From Actinoalloteichus_B caeruleus (GTDB lineage Bacteria > Actinomycetota > Actinomycetes > Mycobacteriales > Pseudonocardiaceae), in assembly GCF_000718005.1 (NCBI RefSeq), contig NZ_JODV01000018.1: a stretch of 64,000 nt of DNA; one strand, 5' to 3'. The position numbers and the translations under genes were made by a program. Positions 45,101-53,325 of this stretch are shown piece after piece. Within the stretch, counting starts at the first letter, position 1. The number at the start of each line of letters is the position of its first letter. The notes under the pieces were generated by a model. The model was not told the origin of the DNA, did not search any database, and worked only from the letters and a program-made list of their open reading frames with translations.

Positions 45101-45660
45101 GCCGACGCGGGGTGGGACCGCTCCTCCGGGCCGCGTCCCCCGGGATCGTGTCCCACCCCGCCACGTACCCGACCAGCGCGGGGCGTTCCCACCGCACCCG
45201 CCCCAGCGAGGAACACCGCGCCAGCCTCGGCGAGGAACCACCACGCCAGCGCACGGACCTCACCAGTGGGAAGCCGCGCGGAACCCCTGTTCGTCGTCCC
45301 TCGGTGCGCGGAGCGGTCAGCGCCGGCGGTGTGGCCGACCTGCCGCCGTCGGAGCCGTCGCGCGGCCGGTCCCACCACCGGCGTCAGCCCGCGTCCGACG
45401 CTTACCCCCTGCCGCCCGGTGCCGCCACGTCGTCCAACCGAGGGAATCGAACTCGCCGCTGACCGGCGTCCTCTCGTCGCGCACCCCCGGGACGGCTGGC
45501 GCTATCGGGCCGGGAGCCCCACCCCCCGGCACCCCGCCCCAGGCGCGCGGGACACGGTTCCGCCCTGCCGGGTGGCCGACGATGCGGCAGATTCTCGACA
45601 GGGGCCCCGGGCCGCTCCGGCTGGGACACCCGACCTCGGCGGTGCGGGAGGGGGACGAGC
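45101..45660. other. Gene-free interval with a short imperfect direct repeat
   Basis: No coding frame stands out in these 560 bp. GCGAGGAAC...CGCCAGC occurs twice, at 45206-45225 and 45230-45250, as an imperfect direct repeat. A GGAGGGGGACG site leads into the next gene. Confidence 0.5.
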
Positions 45661-46470
45661 ATGGACCTGAACACGGTGACCGAGGTGCGCGACGCCCGGC
45701 AGCGGGGAGAATGGCGGCCCGGCGACGCGTGGCTGGCGGGTGGCACGTACCTGTTCTCCGAGCCCCAACCACACCTGCGCCGGCTCGTGGACCTCGCCCG
45801 CATGGACTGGCCGCCCGTGGCGATCCTGGCCGACGGCTCGTGGGAAATCGCGGCGACCTGCACGATCGCCGAGCTGTCCGCCTTCGCGGCGACCACGGGA
45901 CCCGCGACCTCCGGGCTGGTCGAGCGGTGCTGCCGGGCGTTCCTGGCGTCGGTCAAGATCTGGAACACCGCCACGGTGGGCGGGAACCTGTGCCTGGCGC
46001 TGCCCGCCGGACCGATGATCTCCCTCACCGCCGCCCTCGGCGCGGTCTGCCGGCTCATCGCCACCGACGGCACCCGCCGCGCGCTCCCCGTCACCGACCT
46101 CATCACCGGGCCGGCCCGCACCGCCCTCACCGAGGGCGAGCTGCTGCGTTCGGTCACCATCCCAGCCCGGGCGTTGTCGGCCCGAACCGCGTTCCGGCGG
46201 GCGTCCCAGCACCAGCACGGCCGGTCCTCGGCCCTGCTGGTCGGAACCCTGGACGGGAGGCGGTTCTCGCTCACGGTCACCGCGTCGACCCCCCGCCCTG
46301 TGGTGCTCGAGTTCGCCGCTCCGCCCACGGCGGAGGCGCTGAGCACCGCGATCGACGGCGCCGTGGGCGGAAACTGGCTCGACGACGTGCACGGGATACC
46401 CGCCTGGCGGCGGCACCTCACCCTGCGACTCGCGGACGAGGTGCTGGCCGAACTGGGGGCAGCGCCGTGA
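45661..46470 (+). CDS. Molybdenum hydroxylase FAD-binding subunit (CoxM/XdhB type)
   Basis: A 269-residue flavin subunit of a xanthine-dehydrogenase-family enzyme. The FAD phosphate-binding segments are LAGGTYLFSE near the start and VGGNLCLALPAGPM near residue 108. They correspond to the usual AGGTDL and GGNLC motifs, and a CO-dehydrogenase flavoprotein C-terminal region follows. It passes electrons from the iron-sulfur clusters of its partner to an acceptor. The ATG follows a purine-rich site. The next gene overlaps by 4 bp, so the two form one operon. Confidence 0.9.
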   Translation: MDLNTVTEVRDARQRGEWRPGDAWLAGGTYLFSEPQPHLRRLVDLARMDWPPVAILADGSWEIAATCTIAELSAFAATTGPATSGLVERCCRAFLASVKIWNTATVGGNLCLALPAGPMISLTAALGAVCRLIATDGTRRALPVTDLITGPARTALTEGELLRSVTIPARALSARTAFRRASQHQHGRSSALLVGTLDGRRFSLTVTASTPRPVVLEFAAPPTAEALSTAIDGAVGGNWLDDVHGIPAWRRHLTLRLADEVLAELGAAP

Positions 46471-49211
46471 CCGTCGAGGTCAACGGCCGGTCCCTCGACG
46501 GCCCGACCCGACCGGGGCAGTGCCTGCGCACCTACCTGCGCGAGCGGGGCCTACTCGGGGTGAGGAAGGGGTGCGACGCCGGCGACTGCGGAGCCTGCAC
46601 CGTGCACGTGGACGGGGTTCCGGTGCACTCGTGCGTGTTCCCGGCGTTCCGCGCCGTCGGTCGGCGGGTCACCACGATCGAGGGCCTGGCGCGCGACGGG
46701 CACCCCCACCCGGTCCAGCGGCGGTTCCTCGACGCGCAGGGGTTCCAGTGCGGCTTCTGCACCCCCGGGTTCGTCATGACCGCCGCCGGCCTGGACACCG
46801 CCGCCGGGCTCGCGGGAACCCCACCGGAGGAGCTGCGCCGCCTGTTCAAGGGCAACCTGTGCCGCTGCACCGGCTACCGGGCCATCGAGGACGCGCTGCG
46901 CGGCGTCCGGCACGTCGAACGCCCCCAGGCCGGGACGGCCGTCGGTCGAAGCCCCGGGGCACCGGCCGGACCGGGGATCGTGACGGGGACGGCCCGCTAC
47001 ACCCTGGACCTGGACGTGCCCGGACTGCTGCACATGAAGCTGCTGCGCTCCCCGCACGCCCACGCCCGCGTCCTGGCGATCGACACCCACGAGGCGCTCC
47101 GGGTTCCCGGCGTGCGCCTGGTGCTCACCCACGAGGACGCGCCACCCCGGCTGTACTCCTCCGCCCTGCACGAATCCGTCGACGACGACCCCGCCGACAC
47201 CCGGTTGCTCGACGACGTCGTTCGACACGTCGGCCAGCGCGTCGCCGCCGTGGTCGCCGACACCGTGTCCGCCGCCGAGGAGGGCTGCCGCCGCCTCGCC
47301 GTGACCTACGAGGTGCTGCCCGCCGTGACCGACCCGGAAGCCGCCACCGCACCCTGCGCGCCCGTCGTGCACGACAAGGACCCCGTGACCAGCCGGATCG
47401 CCCGGCCACGGGACAACGTGGTGGCCGAGCTGCACGCCGGGGTCGGCGACGTCGACGCCGGACTGAGGTCGGCGGACGCGGTGTACGAGAACACCTTCCA
47501 CACCCGGCGCGTGCAACACGCGAGCCTGGAGACCCACGGCGCGATCGGCTGGCTCGACGCCGATCCCGCCACCGGCGCGGAGCGACTGGTGATCCGGTCC
47601 AGCACCCAGGCGCCGTTCCTGACCCGCCGCGCGCTGTGCGCGCTGTTCGACCTGCCCCCGGACCGGGTCCGCGTCGTCACGGCCAGGCTCGGCGGCGGTT
47701 TCGGCGGCAAACAGGAGATGCTCGTCGAGGACGTGGTGGCCCTCGCGGTGCTGAGGTCGCGCGCCCCGGTCAGCCTCGAGTTCACCCGCGCCGAGCAGTT
47801 CACCGCCGCCACCACCCGCCACCCGTTCACCGTCACCGTCACGGCCGGGGCCCGCCACGACGGCACCCTCACCGCGCTGAAGCTGCACGTGGTGGCCGAC
47901 ACCGGCGCCTACGGCAACCACGGCCCCGGCGTGCTCCTCCACGGCTGCGGCGAGTCGGTGGCCCTCTACCGGTGCCCCAACAAGCGGACCGACGCCCGCT
48001 CCGTCTACACCCACACCGTGCCTTCCGGGGCCTTCCGGGGCTACGGGCTCGGGCAGGTCACCTTCGCCGTCGAGTCCGCACTGGACGAGCTGGCCCGGCG
48101 CCTGCGCCTCGACCCGCTCACGCTGCGCGAACGCAACCTCATCCGGCCCGGCGACGACCTGGTCGCTCCCGGCGACACCGAACACGATCTCCACCTCGGC
48201 GGCTACGGTCTCGACCAGTGCCTCCGCGTCGTCCGCGCCGCCGGGAGCTCCCCAGCCGAGCCGGCACCCCCGGGGTGGCTCGTCGGGGACGGCGCCGCCG
48301 TCGCGATGATCGCCACCATCCCCCCGCGCGGGCACCTCGCCGACGCGGCGCTCACCCTGCTGCCCGACGGCACCTTCGCGCTCGCCGTCGGCACCGCCGA
48401 GTTCGGCAACGGCACCACCACGGTGCACCGCCAGATCGCCGCGACCGCGCTGGGCACCACGGTGGACCGGGTCACCGTGCACCAGTCCGACACCGCGCTG
48501 GTCGGGCACGACACCGGAGCGTTCGGATCCACCGGCACCGTCGTCGCCGGCGCGGCCGTCCTGCGGGCGGCCCGCGCCCTCGTGGACACCCTCCTCGACG
48601 CGGCCGCCACGTTCCACGCGCTGGACCGGGCGCGCTGCCGCCTCACCGACGGCGCCGTCGTGTGCGCGGGTGACCGCGTCCCGCTCGAAGGGCTCCACGC
48701 CGCCGCGCTCGCCGCCGGCACCAGCCTGACGGCCACCGGCCATTCCCGGGGGACACCCCGCTCGGTGTCGTTCAACGCCCACTGGTTCCGCGTCGCGGTG
48801 AACCCGGACACCGGAGAGATCCGCATCCTGCGCAGCGTCCACGCGGCCGACGCCGGCACCGTGGTCAACCCGCTCCAGTGCCGGGGGCAGGTCGAGGGTG
48901 GAGTGGCCCAGGCGCTGGGCGCCACCCGGTCCGAGGAGATCCGCCTCGACCCCACCGGGGCCGTCACCACCACCGCGCTGCGCGGCTACCGCATCCCCAC
49001 CTTCGCCGACACCCCTCGCACCGAGGTCCACTTCGCGGTCACCACCGACGACCTCGGGCCCTTCGGGGCGAAGTCCATGAGCGAGAGCCCGTTCGTCCCG
49101 GTGGCACCCGCGTTCGCCAACGCCGTGCGCGACGCGACCGGCGTTCGCTTCACCACGCTGCCACTCACCCCGGACCGCGTCTGGTCGGGCTTGCGCGACC
49201 AAGGCCGGTGA
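46467..49211 (+). CDS. Molybdenum hydroxylase: fused 2x[2Fe-2S] and molybdopterin-binding subunits
   Basis: A 914-residue fusion. Residues 1-150 form the small subunit: Cys36, Cys41, Cys44 and Cys56 of the plant-type cluster, and Cys95, Cys98, Cys132 and Cys134 of the second cluster. From about 165 on it is the large molybdopterin-cytosine-dinucleotide subunit, with GGGFGGKQEM, GAFRGYG (substrate/Mo-site Arg) and a C-terminal FGAKSMSESP whose Glu corresponds to the catalytic GxGE glutamate. Large and small subunits are separate in most bacteria, though this fusion order is known in aldehyde oxidase types. GTG 46467 overlaps the FAD subunit stop. The substrate, a purine, aldehyde or heterocycle, is unknown, and no maturation gene is nearby. 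Confidence 0.9.
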   Translation: MTVEVNGRSLDGPTRPGQCLRTYLRERGLLGVRKGCDAGDCGACTVHVDGVPVHSCVFPAFRAVGRRVTTIEGLARDGHPHPVQRRFLDAQGFQCGFCTPGFVMTAAGLDTAAGLAGTPPEELRRLFKGNLCRCTGYRAIEDALRGVRHVERPQAGTAVGRSPGAPAGPGIVTGTARYTLDLDVPGLLHMKLLRSPHAHARVLAIDTHEALRVPGVRLVLTHEDAPPRLYSSALHESVDDDPADTRLLDDVVRHVGQRVAAVVADTVSAAEEGCRRLAVTYEVLPAVTDPEAATAPCAPVVHDKDPVTSRIARPRDNVVAELHAGVGDVDAGLRSADAVYENTFHTRRVQHASLETHGAIGWLDADPATGAERLVIRSSTQAPFLTRRALCALFDLPPDRVRVVTARLGGGFGGKQEMLVEDVVALAVLRSRAPVSLEFTRAEQFTAATTRHPFTVTVTAGARHDGTLTALKLHVVADTGAYGNHGPGVLLHGCGESVALYRCPNKRTDARSVYTHTVPSGAFRGYGLGQVTFAVESALDELARRLRLDPLTLRERNLIRPGDDLVAPGDTEHDLHLGGYGLDQCLRVVRAAGSSPAEPAPPGWLVGDGAAVAMIATIPPRGHLADAALTLLPDGTFALAVGTAEFGNGTTTVHRQIAATALGTTVDRVTVHQSDTALVGHDTGAFGSTGTVVAGAAVLRAARALVDTLLDAAATFHALDRARCRLTDGAVVCAGDRVPLEGLHAAALAAGTSLTATGHSRGTPRSVSFNAHWFRVAVNPDTGEIRILRSVHAADAGTVVNPLQCRGQVEGGVAQALGATRSEEIRLDPTGAVTTTALRGYRIPTFADTPRTEVHFAVTTDDLGPFGAKSMSESPFVPVAPAFANAVRDATGVRFTTLPLTPDRVWSGLRDQGR

Positions 49212-49712
49212 CCCGGCCCCACCCCAGCGGTCGCCCGCACGGTTCGCCGCCCGCGAGCCCTCCACCAGACCCCGGCGACGAGCGTCCCGGGCGGCGGGTC
49301 GCATCCGGGTCCTCGGGCCTCGACGCATCGGGAACCGCCCCACGGGAACCACCCGGGCCGTGGCGGGGGAGCCGGCCGCCAGGCGCTCCCCGGCCCGCCC
49401 GGTCGTCCCCGGACAGGCCCCCCACGGCGCCCACCCGCCCCCGGGTCCGGTGTTACCCGGGAGCGGTCGCGGAAGGGGCGACGGGGAACGGCGCGCGGCA
49501 GACCCGGACCCCGGCGGAAGCCCCGGCGCCGCTCACCTCACCTCCGTGTCCGAGTCGGGCGAGCGCCCGCGCGAGGCGACGTCCACCCCGAGGACCGGCC
49601 TCGTCGCGGAGAGCCGTCGACCGCCCTCGGCACCAGGCCGCACCACATCCATGCACCCCCGCGCCCCGGCCACCTCGTCCCGGGTGGAACACGCGCGGCG
49701 CGGGGGAGCGGG
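49212..49712. other. Gene-free interval between convergent genes
   Basis: About 500 bp with low-complexity Pro/Arg/Gly frames only. No domain, repeat or clear terminator was recognised. Confidence 0.5.
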
Positions 49713-50180
49713 TCAGGCCACCCGGGAGTTCAGGAATCCGTCCCAACCCTCGTCGAACGTCGCCCGGTCGGCGATCTCGAACCGTTGCCCGGTCGGACCG
49801 GTGAAGTAGGCGAACCCCCAGGGCCCACCGTCGTCGTCGAGGCCGACGACCTCCTCGGTGTACCCCAGGTCGCGCAACCGGTCCAGGTCGGACGCGAAGT
49901 CCTGGGCCCAGTACCCCAGGTGGTGCACCCCACCCCCCGCCCCGGTCGAGAACGGGGTGCCTGGCGTCGCCTGGATGAGCTCGAAGTGCGGCGCCTCGAG
50001 CGAGTAGACCACCGGGAACTCGACCTCGCGGTCGACCCCGCCGTACCGGAGCCCCATCTCGAACTCGACAGGAGTCGTCCAGCGAGCCCCGGACAACGCG
50101 GTGAGGTGCCTGGCCGCCGCGTCGAGGTCGTCGACGACGTAGCCGAAGTGGTAGAAGTCGCGTGGACGGAGAATGCTCAC
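49713..50180 (-). CDS. VOC (glyoxalase/dioxygenase fold) family protein
   Basis: A 155-residue vicinal-oxygen-chelate protein. Two beta-alpha-beta-beta-beta units are visible: FYHFGYVVDDLDAAARHLT with a metal-site His, then HFELIQATPGTPF, GGGVHHLGYWAQDFASDLDRL, and FAYFTGPTGQRFEIAD with the final Glu. Members include dioxygenases, isomerases and binding proteins, so a reaction cannot be named. GTG 50180 opens directly at the first strand. It is leftward and followed upstream by an acyltransferase gene on the same strand at the left border of the siderophore region. Confidence 0.85.
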   Translation of the reverse strand: MSILRPRDFYHFGYVVDDLDAAARHLTALSGARWTTPVEFEMGLRYGGVDREVEFPVVYSLEAPHFELIQATPGTPFSTGAGGGVHHLGYWAQDFASDLDRLRDLGYTEEVVGLDDDGGPWGFAYFTGPTGQRFEIADRATFDEGWDGFLNSRVA

Positions 50181-50283
50181 GTGGTTCCCGCCTACTCGTC
50201 CGCTGATCCGAGCCGGGCGACGAACCGCCACGCGTCGCCACCCGCGGTGACCGTTCCCTTCGTACCGGTGACTCCCGGGCCTG

Positions 50284-50865
50284 TCAACGCTGGTCGGCTC
50301 CGAGGTCCAACACCGCGAGACGCGCCGTCTTGTCGGCCATCCGGAGTTCGGGACCGAGGTCGAAACCGTTGCGCCGCAGCAGGTCGAGGACCTTGGCGTT
50401 GCGGGCGTCCGGTTCGGCCACCACCCGACGAACGGCCGGGTCGCGCGACACGAAGGCCACCACGGCCGCGAGGAGAGCGGAGGTGAAACCCGGCTCCGGG
50501 TCACCAGCCGGGGGGCCGCTGAACAGGTGGAACCCGATGTCCCCCCGCCGCACCTCGTAGTAGTCGCCCATCGGGTCCTCGGCTGGCTCGTAGGTCTGCA
50601 CCAGACCCACCGGCACGCCGCGTCGGCGCGCGAGGAAGGCGTGGTGGGTCGGCAGGGAGTCCACGTACCGGTAGGTGTCCAGGACCTCCGCGCGGCTCAG
50701 GCCGGTCATCCCCCAGAAACGGGCGCGGTCCTGTGTCACCCACCGATGGACCAGGTCGACGTCCGCCGCCGGGACGAGCGGGTGCAGCGCGATCAGTCCG
50801 AGGGCACCCGCGTCGAACTCGAACACCGGGCCGGCGGGATGAGGGCGGGACTCGTCGGTTCTCAC
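50284..50865 (-). CDS. GNAT acyltransferase of siderophore type (IucB-like), copy 1
   Basis: A 193-residue acyl-CoA N-acyltransferase of the siderophore biosynthesis group (Acetyltransf_8). Typical segments are VHRWVTQDRARFWGMTG, HHAFLARRRGVPVGLVQTYEPAEDP, GDIGFHLFSGPP, and VRRVVAEPDARNAKVLDLLRRNGF. In aerobactin and desferrioxamine pathways such enzymes acylate an N-hydroxylated lysine or diamine. GTG 50865 has a GAGGAG site. A second, divergent copy lies at 55.2 kb. With no N-hydroxylase in view, its substrate may be an unhydroxylated amine; that is inference. Confidence 0.88.
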   Translation of the reverse strand: MRTDESRPHPAGPVFEFDAGALGLIALHPLVPAADVDLVHRWVTQDRARFWGMTGLSRAEVLDTYRYVDSLPTHHAFLARRRGVPVGLVQTYEPAEDPMGDYYEVRRGDIGFHLFSGPPAGDPEPGFTSALLAAVVAFVSRDPAVRRVVAEPDARNAKVLDLLRRNGFDLGPELRMADKTARLAVLDLGADQR

Positions 50866-50902
50866 GTCACTCCTCGCTGGTCCGCGCAGCGTGGGAAGTC
50901 GC

Positions 50903-50944
50903 GCACGGCGACCGTGCCGATCCGGCAAGTTACCATGATCCGGC
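50903..50944. promoter_or_regulatory. Palindrome and direct repeat between divergent acyltransferase and acylase genes
   Basis: GCACGG/CCGTGC (50903-50917) is a perfect dyad with a 3-bp centre. GATCCGGC occurs at 50919-50926 and 50937-50944. The 300-bp intergenic region 50866-51166 otherwise shows no gene. The role is unproven. Confidence 0.35.
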
Positions 50945-51166
50945 GGCCCGGTAGGAGGGTTCGGGAGCCCGCCGTCCACCCGGGACGTCGTGGCGATCCC
51001 GGCCGGAACCTGGTAGCCCAGCGCCCGCGCGGGCGACCAGCGGCCGACCTCGGGCTCGGGCCACACGCGTCGGTCACCGGGGACCCGCCTCGTCCCACCC
51101 GACGCGGACGAGGCCGAACCCACCTGGCGGCGGCAGAGTGGCCACCGCGACGGACGGGAGGCGGAC

Positions 51167-53221
51167 GTGCGCGATGACCCGGACGGCGTGCTGCGGGACG
51201 ACTGGGGCGTACCGCACCTCGTGGCCCGCGATCCCGACGACCTCGCGCACCTCCAGGGAGTCGTGACCGCGCGGGACCGGGCCTGGCAGCTCGAGGTGGA
51301 GCGGCACCGCGCGCAGGGCACCACCGCGGCCTTCCTCGGACCGGCCGCCCTCGACTGGGACCGGTTCGCACGGCGGGCCCGCCTGGCCGACACCGCGAAG
51401 CGGTGCCTGCGGGCGCTCGACCCCGGCACCGCCCGGTGGCTCGGGCGGTACGTGGCCGGCGTCAACGCCGGGCTCGCCGAAGGAGCCCGCACCGCCCCCG
51501 AGTTCGACATCGTCGGCGTGCGCCCCGGGCGGTGGCGGACGTGGACACCGTTGGCGGTGTGGCTGTCGCACCACATCCTCTTCGCGGCCTTCCCGGCCAA
51601 GCTGTGGCGAACCGAGGCGTCCCGCCTGCTCGGCGCCGCCGGGGTCGAGGTCCTCGCCGCGGACGCGCCGGGCACGGCGGGCAGCAACGGGTGGTTGGTG
51701 ACCTCGGAGCACACCGCGACCGGTTCCGCGCTCCTCGCCGGGGACCCCCACCGGTACGCGGAGGACCCCGGCATGTACCAGCAGATCGGGCTGGCCTGCC
51801 CCGACTACGACGTGGTCGGGTTCGCCGTTCCCGGGGTACCGGGCATCCCGCACTTCGGCCACACCGGAGGGGTGGCGTGGGCGATCACGAACGCGATGGC
51901 CGACTGCCAGGACCTGTACGCGGAGCGCCTGCGCCGGCGGGGGAGCGGCGTCGAGGCGCTCGGCCCGAGGGGCTGGCGCCCCGCCCCGGCGCACCGGGAG
52001 GCGCTGCGGGTGGCGGGCGGCCCCGACGAGTTCGTCGAGGTGGTGGAGACCGCGCGCGGCCCCGTCGTCGTCGGCGGGCCGGACGAGCCGGTGGCGCTGA
52101 GCCTGCGGTACCCGCCGAGGGCGTTGGCCGACGCCGGATTCGCCGCGCTACCCGCGCTGCTCGCCGCGCGGACGGTCGCCGACGTCGACCGGGCCCTGGA
52201 CCGCTGGGTGGAACCGGTCAACGTGGTGCTCGCCGCCGACATCGCGGGCGGCACGCTGCACCGGGTCGCCGGGGCCGTGCCCGACCGGGACGAGACCAAC
52301 GGTTGGCGGGTGGTACCCGCCGACGATCCCCGGTACGCGTGGCAGGGCTGGCGGCCCCTGCCCCGGTCCGAGGTCGGCGGCGTGGCCGTGATGGCCAACG
52401 AACGCGGGCTCGCGGCACCGCTGGGCGTCGAGTTCGCCGCGCCCCACCGGCACCGCCGGATCACCGAACTCCTGGGGCGAGCGGGTGACTGGACCGCCGA
52501 GGAGCTGGGCGTCGTGCACCACGACACCCTGCTCGCCACGGCGGCCCCGCTGATCGCCCTGGCCGCCGACCTGCCCGGTCTGGGAGCGGAGGCGACCTCG
52601 CTGGTGCGGCGGCTGGCCGCGTGGGACCGGCGGATGGAGGTCGACAGCCGTGTGGCCGTCGAGTTCGCCGACGTCCGCTCCGAGGTGGTGCGTGGGCTGG
52701 TCGCCCACCCCGCGCTGCGGGCGCTCGCCGTGCCCCTGCCCTACCCGGAGGTGTTCCAGCCGTGGCTGGACCCGGTGCCCCGCACCGCCTACGCGCTCAC
52801 GTCCGTCCTCGCCGGTGGTCTGCTCGACGGACGGGACCTGATCGCGATCCTGCGGGACGCCGTGGACTCGGTCGCGACGACGGCGGCGCCCCCGGGACTG
52901 ACCTGGGGCGACCGGCACCGCTTCGCGCCGTGGCGGGCGTTGCCCGACCGATGTGCCACGCCGGCGCAGGGCGTCGGAGGCGACCACGACTGCGTGCTGG
53001 CCACCTCGAGCGTCCCCGGTTCGACCCACGCGTTCACCCGCGCGCCCGTCGCCCGGTTCGTCTGGGACCTCGCCCGACGCGAGGACAGCCACTGGGTCGT
53101 GCCGTTCGGAGCGGCGGGCAGGACCGACCACCCCCACCACCACGACCAGTTCCCGCTCTGGGCGCGGGGTGACCTGGTTCGGGTCGGGGATCCACTGGCG
53201 CGGTCGAGGCCATCGGAGTGA
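51167..53221 (+). CDS. Penicillin acylase family Ntn hydrolase
   Basis: A 684-residue protein of the penicillin G acylase/PvdQ family. These precursors cleave themselves before a Ser that becomes the N-terminal nucleophile; here it is Ser173 in AGSNGWLVTS. VLRDDWGVPHLVA at the start and GDPHRY, IGLACPDYDVVGFAVPGVPGIPHFGHTGGVAWAIT downstream are family landmarks. No signal peptide is evident, unlike most relatives, so it may be cytoplasmic. GTG 51167 follows GGGAGG. PvdQ removes a fatty-acyl group from a siderophore precursor. The siderophore genes next door make a similar maturation role attractive, but this is inference. Confidence 0.9.
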   Translation: MRDDPDGVLRDDWGVPHLVARDPDDLAHLQGVVTARDRAWQLEVERHRAQGTTAAFLGPAALDWDRFARRARLADTAKRCLRALDPGTARWLGRYVAGVNAGLAEGARTAPEFDIVGVRPGRWRTWTPLAVWLSHHILFAAFPAKLWRTEASRLLGAAGVEVLAADAPGTAGSNGWLVTSEHTATGSALLAGDPHRYAEDPGMYQQIGLACPDYDVVGFAVPGVPGIPHFGHTGGVAWAITNAMADCQDLYAERLRRRGSGVEALGPRGWRPAPAHREALRVAGGPDEFVEVVETARGPVVVGGPDEPVALSLRYPPRALADAGFAALPALLAARTVADVDRALDRWVEPVNVVLAADIAGGTLHRVAGAVPDRDETNGWRVVPADDPRYAWQGWRPLPRSEVGGVAVMANERGLAAPLGVEFAAPHRHRRITELLGRAGDWTAEELGVVHHDTLLATAAPLIALAADLPGLGAEATSLVRRLAAWDRRMEVDSRVAVEFADVRSEVVRGLVAHPALRALAVPLPYPEVFQPWLDPVPRTAYALTSVLAGGLLDGRDLIAILRDAVDSVATTAAPPGLTWGDRHRFAPWRALPDRCATPAQGVGGDHDCVLATSSVPGSTHAFTRAPVARFVWDLARREDSHWVVPFGAAGRTDHPHHHDQFPLWARGDLVRVGDPLARSRPSE

Positions 53222-53289
53222 CCATCGGCGACGAGGCGCGGGCCGAATCGCCCCTGGAGATCCGCGACCACCGTGTTACTCTCCGAAAC

Positions 53290-53301
53290 TGGTGATCACC
53301 A
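53290..53301. promoter_or_regulatory. 12-bp perfect palindrome upstream of the decarboxylase
   Basis: TGGTGATCACCA lies 24 bp before the start of the PLP decarboxylase gene, just downstream of a TTACTCT -10-like stretch. It does not resemble the iron box of IdeR/DmdR regulators. It could be an operator for the biosynthetic operon. Confidence 0.45.
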
Positions 53302-53325
53302 GCACCGAACTCCGGGAGGCGTGGC

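Noticed and set aside
45437..45466. A tRNA-like T-arm on the minus strand (TTCGATTC flanked by a short stem)
   Set aside because: No matching D-arm or anticodon arm and no convincing acceptor stem could be folded around it. An old tRNA end is possible but unsupported.
53222..53325. An IdeR/DmdR iron box expected at a siderophore promoter
   Set aside because: No sequence close to the TTAGGTTAGGCTAACCTAA type was found here or in 50866-51166.
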